Below are positions 1 to 7,786 of a stretch of 19,928 bases of DNA, one piece after another. Each line of letters starts with the position of its first letter. The stretch's first letter is position 1. Under the pieces are notes generated by a model. It worked only from the letters and a program-made list of their open reading frames with translations. It had not been told where the DNA came from and ran no database searches. The position numbers were made by a program, and so were the translations under genes. This stretch comes from an uncultured Prevotella sp. (lineage in GTDB: Bacteria; Bacteroidota; Bacteroidia; Bacteroidales; Bacteroidaceae), in NCBI GenBank assembly GCA_900772835.1, contig CAAGSA010000090.1, positions 1 to 19,928 of the forward strand, read 5' to 3'.

Positions 1-42
1 CGCGCCTCCAGCCGCATGGCAAACCTCTGCGGTGTTTTTCAT
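1..42 (-). CDS. possible 5' end of a small ORF leaving the left edge
   Basis: The minus strand has an ATG at 42-40 followed by 13 open codons (beginning MKNTAEVCHAAGG) to the edge of the window. No canonical TAnnTTTG promoter is visible just upstream, and a GAGG stretch lies about 20 bases away, too far for an ordinary ribosome binding site. I have a vague recollection of similar short N-termini among small hypothetical Prevotella and Bacteroides proteins, but cannot verify it. The plus strand over the same bases is also open up to a TAG at 109-111, so the coding strand is uncertain. Confidence 0.2.
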   Translation of the reverse strand, partial: MKNTAEVCHAAGGA

Positions 43-145
43 AGTTTTTACGGCTTGAGAATCACCTCAGAGTGTTGCACTTCTATTTGGAAATCGCGTT
101 ATCGCGTGTAGGTGCTTCTTGTTTTGCAGGCAATAATAAATGTCA

Positions 146-179
146 TTGCCGGCTGTAGTGATTATTGTTGCCGGCTGTA
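146..179. repeat. 12-bp direct repeat, 22-bp period
   Basis: TTGCCGGCTGTA occurs at 146-157 and again at 168-179. It lies in the 200-base gap downstream of the large secreted-protein gene, just beyond its terminator hairpin. No function can be inferred. Confidence 0.6.
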
Positions 180-188
180 AGATGCAAG

Positions 189-221
189 AATCCCCTGCCC
201 TTTGTGCAGTGGCAGGGGATT
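189..221 (-). terminator. hairpin terminator of the large secreted-protein gene
   Basis: A perfect 11-bp inverted repeat (AATCCCCTGCC at 189-199, its complement at 211-221, 11-nt loop) lies 24 bases past the stop codon of the gene at 245-3247. The bases following on the minus strand are only moderately T-rich, so the uridine tract is weak, but position and stem strength fit an intrinsic terminator. Confidence 0.6.
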
Positions 222-244
222 GGTTATGGCTGTCACGAAGCTGT

Positions 245-3200
245 TTATCTGTTCACGAGCTTCATTGTCTTGCCGTTGTGTTTCACGATGTATGCGCCCT
301 TGTCGAGCACGGCTGTGGTGCGTCTTCCGCCTTGCAGCTGGTCTACGAGTGTTCCGTCGATGCCGTATACCGACACTGTGCCTTCGTATGCGCCGTCAAC
401 CGTGAGTCTGCCTCCGGCGAACGCGATGCCAGCGCCCTGCTTCCGGGCTGTGCTGATGCCACTTGCCACGTGGTCCACTTCTGCTTCATTGCTGAAGTAT
501 GACTCTCCGATGCTGTATACTGCGGTCACTCTGTACGTGTGCTTTCCTATGGTGGCCGTCTTGTCGGTGTATGTGCATGCGTTTACAGGGGTTTCGTTTA
601 TCAGCTCGTTGTCGCGGTAGATGTTGTAGCCCACGGGTGATTCCTTCTGCGGTTCCTTGTTCTTCGGCGCGTATGTCACGTCATCGATCATCAGTGCCGA
701 GCCGTTGAGTGTGTTGTGCCTTATGGCGAAGTAGCGTGCTGTCAGCGGGAGGCGGTATTTGAATTCCGTCCAGTTGTATGGCACCGTTTCTTCAGCCAGC
801 AGCTTGAAGTCGGAAACGGCCTTTCCTGTCTCTGAGTAGTACACTTCTATGCTCTCCTTCTTGTAGCCTATCGACAGAGTCTTGGCGTAGAAGCTTATCG
901 GTTTGTCGGTCGATGTTTCGGGCGAGATGAGCCAGTCGTCGTTGGCTATATCCTGGCTGCTGTTGTAGAAGCTTATCAGATATTGTGTTCCGCTGTGTGC
1001 AAGAAGTGCTTCCAGCTCGTCGCTTGTCAGGTTTGCCTTTTCCGTGTTGAATATCTGGAATGCCATCGGCTCGTTCACGTTCTCGTATTCTATCTGCCAG
1101 TCGCCTGTTTCCACGTTGTCCTCGTCGGCGAGTGTCCACGGGTCAAGTCCGTTGATGGCGAATGCCGGATAGCTTTCGAAGTCTTCGGTCTCTTCCGTGT
1201 AGTTGTCGTATGTACCGGCCTTGTCCCATGCCAGTTCCACGTTGCCGTACTCTGTCGTTGCTTTGAGGTTTGATGCCACAGGCAGCGGCGGCATTACGAT
1301 GTCCACGCTTGTTTCTTCCGAAACGTCGTTGCTTGCCTTCTCGTCCTGTTCTGCCGATGTCTGTATGGAGTATGCCACGGTTGTGCCTGCGGCTGCCACG
1401 CCTTCCTCCACGTTGAATGTCAGGTCTTTCTCCGTTGCCGGCCTAAGCTTGTCGATGCTCTTTGTCATCACTGTTTCGCCGTTTCGCAGCAGCTTCACCT
1501 GTATGTTGTCCACGGTCTTGTTGCCCGAGTTCACGATGGTTGTCCTTACGAGGAAGTTCGTGTTGATGCTTACGTTCTTTTCGATTATTGGTTTTGTCGG
1601 CATCACGTCGTAGCAGTTGTCGATGAGTGCCAGCTGGTCCACGTGTATGTTGTGTCCTCCTTCGGCGTGTCCTCTCAGTCCGAGCTGTATGTACTTGCTG
1701 CCGAGCAGTTCTTCAAGCTCCACGTAGTATTCCTTCCATCCCTGCTTGTCGGCTCCGAGCACTGTGGGCGTTCCGAACACCTTGAACTCTCCGCCGTCCT
1801 TGGCGAACTCTACGGTCAGGTAGTCCTTGTCTGCCGAGCTGCTCGTGTGGTACACGTGGTACACGAATATCGGGTGTACCATTCCCGAGATGTCGAAGAG
1901 CGGTGAGAGGAAGTACTCCTGTGCTCCCTTCGGTGCCGAGTAGGAGCGGAAGAGAATGAGTCCGGAGTCGTCGTCCAGTGCGTATGTCTGCGGACTGAAT
2001 CCGTATGTCCTCACGTCCCAGTATTTCTCTTCTCCGTTGAATGTCTTTTCCGAGTACCAGGGGTAGAGGTATGTCGATGCGTATGCGAACGATTCGTCGA
2101 ACGGTGCCATATACGGCTCGCCCGAAATCACGAGGTTCGATTTTGCCCCTTCGCTCTTGGCGTCGCTGTTTATGGCCTTTATGGTATAGAGGTTCAGCTC
2201 CTGCTGCTTGTTCTCGTAGTTAATCTTGTCGTCGGTGAATTCCGTGCCTTTCACTGTGGCGAAGGGTGTGTCTTCGTTTACCCTCGTGATGGAGTACGAC
2301 AGGTTCTGCGTGTCGACGTATCCTCCGTGCACTCCCTCCGTGGGTGCAGTCCAGGTTATCTTCACCTTGCTGCCGTCGGACACAGCCTTGATGTCGGTCA
2401 CTTCCGCCGGCACGTCGTAGCCCACGTATGCTTCCCGGGTCACGGTTTCGCTGCTTCCGCCTTCGTTGTTCACGGTAATCTTATATGTATACATGCCCGA
2501 TTTCTCCACCGTGTCGGTGAAGCTCAGCTTCTGGCCTGGGGCGGGGTTCTCAAACGTCTTCACGTTCTTCTTCAGGTCTTCCCGGTATACGTTGATGCTG
2601 CTGATTTTTGCCAGTGCCGCGCCGTCGGCGTCGAGTGTCGGTGCTTGGAATGATATGTCCACGCTCTTTTCTCCGTTTCCTGCCGGCTTCAGTGTGGCGG
2701 CGCTCACGGTGCCCGGCACTGCCACGTCCACCACTTCCGACACTTTTATGTCGTCGAGCAGCAGGAAGTATTTGGCTGCTGCGCTTATTTCATGGAAAGC
2801 AAGATTGTAGTTTCCGCTCTCTTCCACCGTGAATCTGTATTCGGTCTGCTTCGGCGAAATCCACACCACCTGCAGCTTGTCGGCTATCGGTTTCTGTGCG
2901 GCTATCTCTGCCTTTGCGCCGAGGGTCACCTGCACGGTTTCGATTGCCGACATGGAGCGGCACTGCGTAGAGAACGAAATTCTGTACTCCTTGCCCTTTT
3001 CGAAGTGCATCGCCGGCAGGAAGAGCCAGTCGTCGGCAGCCTTGTAGTCGTTGAAGTCGTAGCGCACGAGGCGCTGCTCCTTGTCGTATCTCCACGTCAC
3101 TCCGTCTTCGTTGGCATCGACTACGACAAACTTGTTCATTGCCTCTTCCGTGTCGAACGTCTCGATGAACGGCAGGCTTGTTTGTGCCGTTGCGCTCAGC

Positions 3201-3247
3201 GACAGTGCAAGACATCCGGCAAGTTGCACGATTCTCTTGTTTCTCAT
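245..3247 (-). CDS. secreted multidomain surface protein: choice-of-anchor J / fibronectin III modules with T9SS-like tail
   Basis: A 1000-residue exported protein. A signal peptide (residues 1-21, positive start, hydrophobic LAGCLALSLS core) ends in A-T-A before Q22. About residues 24-175, 379-545 and 690-865 each look like a jelly-roll 'choice-of-anchor J/cleaved adhesin' module (starts such as FIETFDTEE, FDESFAY and DFESYPAF; later DDWL and LLLDDI or MIDDV motifs). Fibronectin-III-like segments lie around 180-375 and 868-930, and a CARDB-like segment around 555-655. The last about 65 residues (SVYGIDGTLV..., GAYIVKHNGKTMKLVNR) resemble a type A T9SS C-terminal sorting domain. No enzyme motif is seen; an adhesive or carbohydrate-binding surface role is an inference from the modules. 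It is monocistronic by appearance, with its own -7 element at 3349-3356 and a terminator at 189-221. Confidence 0.85.
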   Translation of the reverse strand: MRNKRIVQLAGCLALSLSATAQTSLPFIETFDTEEAMNKFVVVDANEDGVTWRYDKEQRLVRYDFNDYKAADDWLFLPAMHFEKGKEYRISFSTQCRSMSAIETVQVTLGAKAEIAAQKPIADKLQVVWISPKQTEYRFTVEESGNYNLAFHEISAAAKYFLLLDDIKVSEVVDVAVPGTVSAATLKPAGNGEKSVDISFQAPTLDADGAALAKISSINVYREDLKKNVKTFENPAPGQKLSFTDTVEKSGMYTYKITVNNEGGSSETVTREAYVGYDVPAEVTDIKAVSDGSKVKITWTAPTEGVHGGYVDTQNLSYSITRVNEDTPFATVKGTEFTDDKINYENKQQELNLYTIKAINSDAKSEGAKSNLVISGEPYMAPFDESFAYASTYLYPWYSEKTFNGEEKYWDVRTYGFSPQTYALDDDSGLILFRSYSAPKGAQEYFLSPLFDISGMVHPIFVYHVYHTSSSADKDYLTVEFAKDGGEFKVFGTPTVLGADKQGWKEYYVELEELLGSKYIQLGLRGHAEGGHNIHVDQLALIDNCYDVMPTKPIIEKNVSINTNFLVRTTIVNSGNKTVDNIQVKLLRNGETVMTKSIDKLRPATEKDLTFNVEEGVAAAGTTVAYSIQTSAEQDEKASNDVSEETSVDIVMPPLPVASNLKATTEYGNVELAWDKAGTYDNYTEETEDFESYPAFAINGLDPWTLADEDNVETGDWQIEYENVNEPMAFQIFNTEKANLTSDELEALLAHSGTQYLISFYNSSQDIANDDWLISPETSTDKPISFYAKTLSIGYKKESIEVYYSETGKAVSDFKLLAEETVPYNWTEFKYRLPLTARYFAIRHNTLNGSALMIDDVTYAPKNKEPQKESPVGYNIYRDNELINETPVNACTYTDKTATIGKHTYRVTAVYSIGESYFSNEAEVDHVASGISTARKQGAGIAFAGGRLTVDGAYEGTVSVYGIDGTLVDQLQGGRRTTAVLDKGAYIVKHNGKTMKLVNR

Positions 3248-3271
3248 AAATAGATGTGTTAAATATGTTTT

Positions 3272-3320
3272 GCAGGGTTTTTCCCGTTTTCTGTCGTAGG
3301 CTTTGTGTCAGAAACCCTGC
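3272..3320 (-). other. inverted repeat in the 5' leader of the large secreted-protein gene
   Basis: GCAGGGTTT at 3272-3280 is perfectly complementary to AAACCCTGC at 3312-3320, enclosing a 31-base loop. It lies between the predicted -7 element (3349-3356) and the start codon (3247), so it would be in the 5' untranslated RNA. It could be a leader structure or an operator; the sequence alone does not decide. Confidence 0.4.
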
Positions 3321-3348
3321 TTATTTGGCACAAAACCTTTAACGCTCG

Positions 3349-3356
3349 CAAAAGTA
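3349..3356 (-). promoter_or_regulatory. -7 promoter element (TACTTTTG) for the large secreted-protein gene
   Basis: The minus strand reads TACTTTTG, an exact match to the Bacteroidetes -7 consensus TAnnTTTG, about 100 bases upstream of the start at 3247. No clear TTTG -33 box is seen at the usual 19-21 base spacing, so the call rests on the -7 element alone. Confidence 0.5.
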
Positions 3357-3763
3357 TAAATAAATTTATTAATAAAGAAGAAATGGTGGACAATTTTTTC
3401 GGGAAATGTCTTCCGGTTGCCTTTTTGTCGAAAAAAACCGTAAAAAAGATAACATTTTGAACAGGCTCCTCTTGCCGTCTGTACGCTTGTGGGTAGCGTG
3501 CGCCTGTGTGCGTTGCGTAATTCGGTGCAACGGTGGTGTCGGTTGTGGGCTTATTCTGCGAATTGTGAATAATATTAACGTTTTTGGCTGCCTAAAATGT
3601 TAAATCCACGGTATCGAAACGCTCTGAGAATCGTGTATTTGCGAAGAAAAGAATTTGTGTGCGGAAAAATCGTAAAATTTTCCGTTTTGTGTAAAGTGTT
3701 GTGTTTCAAGTGGATATGTTTTTCGCTCTTGGAATATAGGGCTAAATTTTCGGTCATTCGTAA

Positions 3764-3808
3764 TGAACGCTTTAATCGTTCAATATGAACGATCAAAAAG
3801 TTTTTGAT
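3764..3808. repeat. cluster of TGAACG half-sites and two abutting inverted repeats
   Basis: TGAACG occurs at 3764-3769, its complement CGTTCA at 3777-3782, and TGAACG again at 3786-3791. The last two are the core of a perfect 8-bp stem (3775-3782 with 3786-3793, 3-base loop). A second perfect 8-bp inverted repeat, ATCAAAAA (3792-3799) with TTTTTGAT (3801-3808), shares the AT at 3792-3793 with the first. This looks like an operator or cruciform-type site, but no TAnnTTTG promoter is adjacent. Confidence 0.45.
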
Positions 3809-4062
3809 GAGCGAGTGGGGGTATGACCTGTTTCTGGAGGCGATTTTGAGTGGTTTTGTAATAAAAAACGACAGAATTTCGCACTTTGTCGACGGCTTGG
3901 CGGAGTGGAAAACTGCACAACGGGAAGGAATTGGAAATAAGAGTAAAGAATAATGTAAACAATTTTGAAAGGCGTATGTTAAATCAATCGGTGCGAAACG
4001 TGAACGGATGTTAATTTGTTTTTATTTTCTTGGTGTGCGGCAATTCGCATATTTTTTTTGGA

Positions 4063-4116
4063 CACGAATTATCATAAATTGTCCACGAATTATCCACGAA
4101 TTATTCTGCGAATTGA
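4063..4116. repeat. 11-bp tandem repeat (CACGAATTATC type)
   Basis: CACGAATTATC begins at 4063 and 4084, CACGAATTATT at 4095, and divergent units fill 4074-4083 and 4106-4116. The period is about 11 bp (one helical turn). It lies in gene-free DNA about 200 bases beyond the Rpn terminator. Repeats of this flavour are, as I recall, common in Bacteroidales intergenic DNA; whether they bind a protein or mark a mobile element is not evident here. Confidence 0.6.
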
Positions 4117-4309
4117 TTTTCCGGTCAGGAATTACTGGATTATAGAATGTTGTTCATTTCTTATAAAAAAACAAAGTGCAAGCAAGCCTCAAATATGCCC
4201 TTCTACAAAGGCACAAGACGAATGAAGCTGCGGAACTCCAACGAAATCCGGCAACTTCGAGATGTTTGTATATTTTTGGGGTGAATGGGATTGAAGTGTA
4301 TATGTAAAA

Positions 4310-4337
4310 GGGATGCTCCTGAAACCAGGAACATCCC
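4310..4337 (-). terminator. intrinsic terminator of the Rpn-nuclease gene
   Basis: A 12-bp stem with one mismatch (4310-4321 with 4326-4337) and an AAAC loop on the plus strand. On the minus strand the stem is followed by CCCTTTTAC, giving a short uridine tract. It lies 26 bases past the stop codon at 4364. Confidence 0.75.
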
Positions 4338-4363
4338 CCAATTTTACTATGCTTATTTTTTTG

Positions 4364-5377
4364 CTATAGGTTCGTCACTTCTTTTTCCGAAAGTCCTGTA
4401 GCCAAGGCAATTTGCCCGTCTGATATGCCTATTGCTTTCATCTGGCGGGCTATTTCATAAGAGCGTTGCTCTTTTCCTTTTTCAATACCTTCCTTTCTTC
4501 CCTCTTCGCGTCCTTCTTTTCTTCCCTCTTCGCGTCCTTCCTTTCTTCCCTCTTCGCGTCCTTCTTTTCTTCCCTCTTCGCGTCCAAGTTCTTTTCCTTC
4601 CTGATATCCTTCGTAGCGGCTTGTGTCGAATAGGCTTTTCATGTGTCTGATGGATTCCATGTGTCTGTAGTATGCCCGTTTGTCGCTGTCGGAAAGGGAG
4701 TCTACGCGCAGACATTCGCGTGCTTCAGGCAGTCCTGCGGCTTTTGCCTCGCTGCTTATCTGTCCTGTTTTCAGAAACTCTATCCATTCGTCGAGCGGTG
4801 TCGTTGCCACCTTGTCGAAGTCGTTCACGCGCAGCACGTAATACTCTGGGAAGAGAGCGCTCACCCCTTTGCGCTTCATGATGTCCGTTTCCATGTTTCC
4901 GAAGAACTTCTCGTTCTGTCGTGCCGACAGCTTCAGTTCGTCGTGCGGCTCGTGTATTCCGCGGAATACGGTCTTTCCGTGGTACACATAGTCCTTTCCT
5001 TGTCCGAGTTCGAAGTATACGATGTTTATGGAGTACACCTTGCGCACTTCCTCGTATGGCTTTCCCAGTCCGATGTATTCCGTTACCGTCTTCGACACGC
5101 CGTAGAGCATACGGTGGAAGTATGACAGCTCGCGGCTGTTCTGCACCTCGATGATGCAGAGTTCTCCCTCCTCGCATTCGGCAAGGATGTCCACGCGGTT
5201 GTATTTGTCGTCCTCGTCGCTTTGGTTGCTTTCGCTCTCCAGGAAGCATTTTATCTTGAACTTTCTGCCTATCAGCGACGATAGGAAGCCTTCAAGCACG
5301 ACATAGTTGGCTTTGTTGCGCAGCAGCCGCTTCATGGCCCAGTCAAACCTTATGTAATTTTCTCCTGTCAGTGTCAT
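4364..5377 (-). CDS. Rpn-family PD-(D/E)XK nuclease / putative transposase with repetitive charged C-terminal tail
   Basis: A 337-residue member of the Rpn/PDDEXK-transposase family (recombination-promoting nucleases; some members act in phage defence). The N-terminal nuclease core is intact: D63 in RVDILAEC, and E77 and Q79 in IIEVQ, the E-x-Q variant of the PD-(D/E)XK site. The helical part around residues 190-250 is typical of the family. Residues 265-297 are four GREEGRKE repeats, encoded by a 24-bp DNA tandem repeat, followed by a short helical tail (IARQMKAIGISDGQIALATGLS) common to the family. The start at 5377 is supported by a promoter 29-60 bases upstream. It is flanked by a terminator on both sides, so it is a single-gene unit. 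In-frame Met codons at residues 240 and 246 could give a nested small protein (see findings). GC content is close to that of neighbouring genes. Confidence 0.88.
   Translation of the reverse strand: MTLTGENYIRFDWAMKRLLRNKANYVVLEGFLSSLIGRKFKIKCFLESESNQSDEDDKYNRVDILAECEEGELCIIEVQNSRELSYFHRMLYGVSKTVTEYIGLGKPYEEVRKVYSINIVYFELGQGKDYVYHGKTVFRGIHEPHDELKLSARQNEKFFGNMETDIMKRKGVSALFPEYYVLRVNDFDKVATTPLDEWIEFLKTGQISSEAKAAGLPEARECLRVDSLSDSDKRAYYRHMESIRHMKSLFDTSRYEGYQEGKELGREEGRKEGREEGRKEGREEGRKEGREEGRKEGIEKGKEQRSYEIARQMKAIGISDGQIALATGLSEKEVTNL
4501..4585. repeat. 24-bp tandem repeat inside the Rpn gene, four copies
   Basis: CCTCTTCGCGTCC recurs at 4501, 4525, 4549 and 4573, an exact 24-bp period that keeps the reading frame and encodes the GREEGRKE octads. 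The spacer alternates between TTCTTTTCTT and TTCCTTTCTT, so adjacent copies differ while alternate copies agree, implying a 48-bp duplication of a 24-bp pair. Copy number is likely to vary by slippage. Confidence 0.9.
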
Positions 5378-5405
5378 ACTCCAAAATGTTTCTTTTAGTT
5401 TTTTG

Positions 5406-5437
5406 CAAATTTACAAAGCTTTTTCCAATTCCGCAAT
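5406..5437 (-). promoter_or_regulatory. promoter of the Rpn-nuclease gene (-33 ATTG, -7 TAAATTTG)
   Basis: On the minus strand ATTG (5437-5434) is followed after 20 bases by TAAATTTG (5413-5406), matching the Bacteroidetes -33/-7 pattern with one change in the -33 box. The predicted leader is short, about 20 bases before the ATG at 5377. Confidence 0.6.
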
Positions 5438-5470
5438 TATTGCCGTGTCTTATTTTCTTCCGTGTTTCGC

Positions 5471-5506
5471 AAAAAAAGAGTCCTTCCGTGTCGTGGAAGA
5501 ACTCTT
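5471..5506 (-). terminator. intrinsic terminator of the RNase R gene
   Basis: A 12-bp stem (5476-5487 with 5495-5506, 7-nt loop). Its single C/A mismatch on the plus strand becomes a G-U pair in minus-strand RNA, and the stem is followed on the minus strand by seven T residues (5477-5471). Both points orient it to the gene ending at 5540, 34 bases upstream. Confidence 0.9.
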
Positions 5507-5539
5507 CTCCATTGGGTTCAGTGGTGTGTAGTGTGCGCA

Positions 5540-7744
5540 TCATTCGTCGTCGGCAATGCTGAAGTCGAGTTGCTTCTTGTCCAGGTTGGCGCGCGCCACC
5601 TTGATGCGGATGGCGTCGCCGAGCTGGTACTTGTTGTGGTTGCGCCTGCCCACGAGGCAGTAGTTGCGCTCGTCGAAGTCGTAGTAGTCGCCCTTCAGGT
5701 CGCGCAGCGGCACCATACCCTCGCAGTGGTTTTCGTCGATTTCGCAGTATATGCCGAACGAGGTGATTCCGCTGATGTGTGCATCGTAGCAGTTGCCGAT
5801 CTTGTCGCCCATGAATTCCACCATCTTGTATTTTATGCTGTCGCGCTCGGCGTTCTGTGCTATCTGTTCCATATTGCTCGAGTGTTCGCAGAGTTCCTCG
5901 TAGTGCTCCTTGTTGGCAGAGCGTCCTCCCTGCTGGTAGCGTGTGAGCAGTCGGTGAACCATGGTGTCGGGGTATCGGCGGATGGGGCTTGTGAAGTGGG
6001 TGTAGTATTCGAAAGCGAGTCCGTAGTGTCCGATGTTGTGTATGCTGTACTTGGCCTTCATCATGGCTCTGAGTGCCACGGTCTCTATCACCTTCTGTTC
6101 CTTCTTGCCGTTGCATTCGTCGAGCAGCGAGTTCAGGCTGCGCGATATGGCTCCCTTCGTGCCGTCGGTTTTCACTTTGTAGCCGAATCTCACCACGAAC
6201 TGGCGCAGTGTTTCCAGCTTTGTCGGGTCTGGCTGGTCGTGGATTCGGTATGGCAGCGTCTTTGGTCGCTTGCCCTTCGGCACCTTGCCCACGCTCTCAG
6301 CCACAGTGCGGTTGGCAAGGAGCATAAACTCCTCGATGAGTTTGTTTGCATCCTTCGACACCTTGAAGTAGCAGCGCGTGGGCTTGCCCTTCTCGTCCAC
6401 GTCGAAGTGCAGCTCCTCGCGGTCGAACTTCACAGAGCCGTTCTTGAACCTTGCCTTGCGCAGCTGCTTGGCGAGGCGGTCGAGTGTTACGAGTTCCGTG
6501 GCGTATTCACCCACGTATTGCTTGCCCTTTCCGGGTGCGGGAGCCGGTTCACCGGTGCCTTCCACCACACCGTTGTCTTCCAGTATCTTCTGCACCTCCT
6601 CGTAGGCGAAGCGGCGGTCGCTCTTTATCACGCAGTGGCGCAGCCGCCATTGCAGCACCTCGCCGTTCTCGTTCATGTCGAATATAACGCTGTATGTGAG
6701 CTTCTCCTCGCCGGGGCGCAGCGAGCAGATGAAGTTGCAGAGGCGTTCGGGCAGCATCGGTATGGTGCGGTCTACGAGGTAGACGCTTGTGGCGCGCTTC
6801 ACGGCTTCCTTGTCTATTATGGAGCCTTCGGTCACGTAGTGCGACACGTCGGCGATGTGTACTCCCACCTCCCATACTCCTTTCGAGAGCTGGCGTATGG
6901 AGAGTGCGTCGTCGAAGTCCTTGGCGTCGCGCGGGTCGATGGTGAAAGTGGTCACGTTGCGGAAATCCTCCCTCTCCTTGTAGTCCTGTTCCGTTATCGT
7001 GGGGTCGATTTTCTCGGCTGCTTCCTCCACGTTCTTCGGGTATTTGTACGGCAGGTTGTACTGTGCCAGTATGGAGCACATCTCCGTGTCGTTGTCGCCC
7101 GTTTGTCCGAGCACGTCCACCACTTCGCCAATCACGCTTTTGCTCTCCTTCGTGGGCCATTGCGTTATCTTCACCACGGCCTTGTCGTTGGTCTTGCCTC
7201 CCTTCAGCTTGCGCTTCGGTATGATGATGTCGTGTACGAAGATGTTTCCGTCGGACTGCATGAAGGCGAAGTCCTTCTCCACGCGCAGCTTGCCCACGAA
7301 CGTGTCTTTCGCCCTCTCCAGAATGTTCGTCACCATAGCCTCGCGTATGTGGTTCTTGCGGCGTGCCATGAGCGTGAACTGCACCTTGTCGCCCGTCAGT
7401 GCGAACATCGAGTTGCGCTCTGCCACGAATATCGGTGCGGCACCGTCGTCGGGCACCACCGTGTTCTTGCCGTTAGGCTTACGCTGGAAGGTGCCTTCCT
7501 GCACCTGTCCGTTCATGTTGAGCTGGTATGCGCTTTCGCCTTTGCGCACGAGGAAGTCGTCCCATGCCATCTCTTCCATCACGTCCACTGCGAGCATCTT
7601 TGCCGGATGGGTGTCGAGTCTGAGTGCTCTGAATATCTCTTTGAAACTATGTTGCTTGTCGGGATTCTCCATGAAGAAGTCCTGCAGCTTCTCGGCTATC
7701 TGTTTCTTGTTGAGCCTTCTGCGGCCTTTTCCACCTTTTGCCAT
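5540..7744 (-). CDS. rnr: ribonuclease R (RNase II/RNB family 3'-5' exoribonuclease)
   Basis: A 734-residue exoribonuclease that degrades structured RNA processively from the 3' end in the cytoplasm (mRNA and rRNA turnover). An N-terminal winged-helix-like region (about 10-75) precedes two cold-shock/OB segments (about 80-230). The RNB catalytic domain (about 260-590) has the motif DPRDAKDFDDA with metal-binding D270, D276, D278 and D279. HFTSPIRRYPD at 583-593 carries the substrate-contacting arginines, and a C-terminal S1 domain spans about 645-730. Length is within the usual RNase R range, and no residue expected of an active enzyme is missing. It lies 42 bases downstream of the alpha/beta-hydrolase gene in the same direction with no promoter or terminator between, so the two are probably co-transcribed. 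Its own terminator is at 5471-5506. Confidence 0.96.
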   Translation of the reverse strand: MAKGGKGRRRLNKKQIAEKLQDFFMENPDKQHSFKEIFRALRLDTHPAKMLAVDVMEEMAWDDFLVRKGESAYQLNMNGQVQEGTFQRKPNGKNTVVPDDGAAPIFVAERNSMFALTGDKVQFTLMARRKNHIREAMVTNILERAKDTFVGKLRVEKDFAFMQSDGNIFVHDIIIPKRKLKGGKTNDKAVVKITQWPTKESKSVIGEVVDVLGQTGDNDTEMCSILAQYNLPYKYPKNVEEAAEKIDPTITEQDYKEREDFRNVTTFTIDPRDAKDFDDALSIRQLSKGVWEVGVHIADVSHYVTEGSIIDKEAVKRATSVYLVDRTIPMLPERLCNFICSLRPGEEKLTYSVIFDMNENGEVLQWRLRHCVIKSDRRFAYEEVQKILEDNGVVEGTGEPAPAPGKGKQYVGEYATELVTLDRLAKQLRKARFKNGSVKFDREELHFDVDEKGKPTRCYFKVSKDANKLIEEFMLLANRTVAESVGKVPKGKRPKTLPYRIHDQPDPTKLETLRQFVVRFGYKVKTDGTKGAISRSLNSLLDECNGKKEQKVIETVALRAMMKAKYSIHNIGHYGLAFEYYTHFTSPIRRYPDTMVHRLLTRYQQGGRSANKEHYEELCEHSSNMEQIAQNAERDSIKYKMVEFMGDKIGNCYDAHISGITSFGIYCEIDENHCEGMVPLRDLKGDYYDFDERNYCLVGRRNHNKYQLGDAIRIKVARANLDKKQLDFSIADDE

Positions 7745-7786
7745 AATCCAATGTGTTTTAGTTAGTAAATACGGTTGTTATATATC

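Larger units (their letters stand above)
3357..4309. other. gene-free AT-rich intergenic region, about 950 bp
   Basis: This lies between the promoter of the secreted-protein gene and the terminator of the Rpn-nuclease gene. The open frames here (60-73 codons) overlap on opposite strands, have no convincing promoter or protein character, and I treat them as chance. The region holds three TGAACG half-sites and two abutting inverted repeats (3764-3808), an 11-bp tandem repeat (4063-4116), and a 15-mer TTATTCTGCGAATTG present at both 3551-3565 and 4101-4115. No recognisable gene remnant was found. Confidence 0.6.

Noticed and set aside
3575..3962. two short minus-strand frames in the gene-free region
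   Set aside because: They lie across the inverted-repeat cluster, overlap opposite-strand frames and lack promoter elements.
5462..7765. 767-codon plus-strand frame
   Set aside because: It is the antisense of the RNase R gene; the minus-strand product carries all RNB catalytic motifs, while the plus frame has Val/Leu/His-rich composition typical of a shadow frame.
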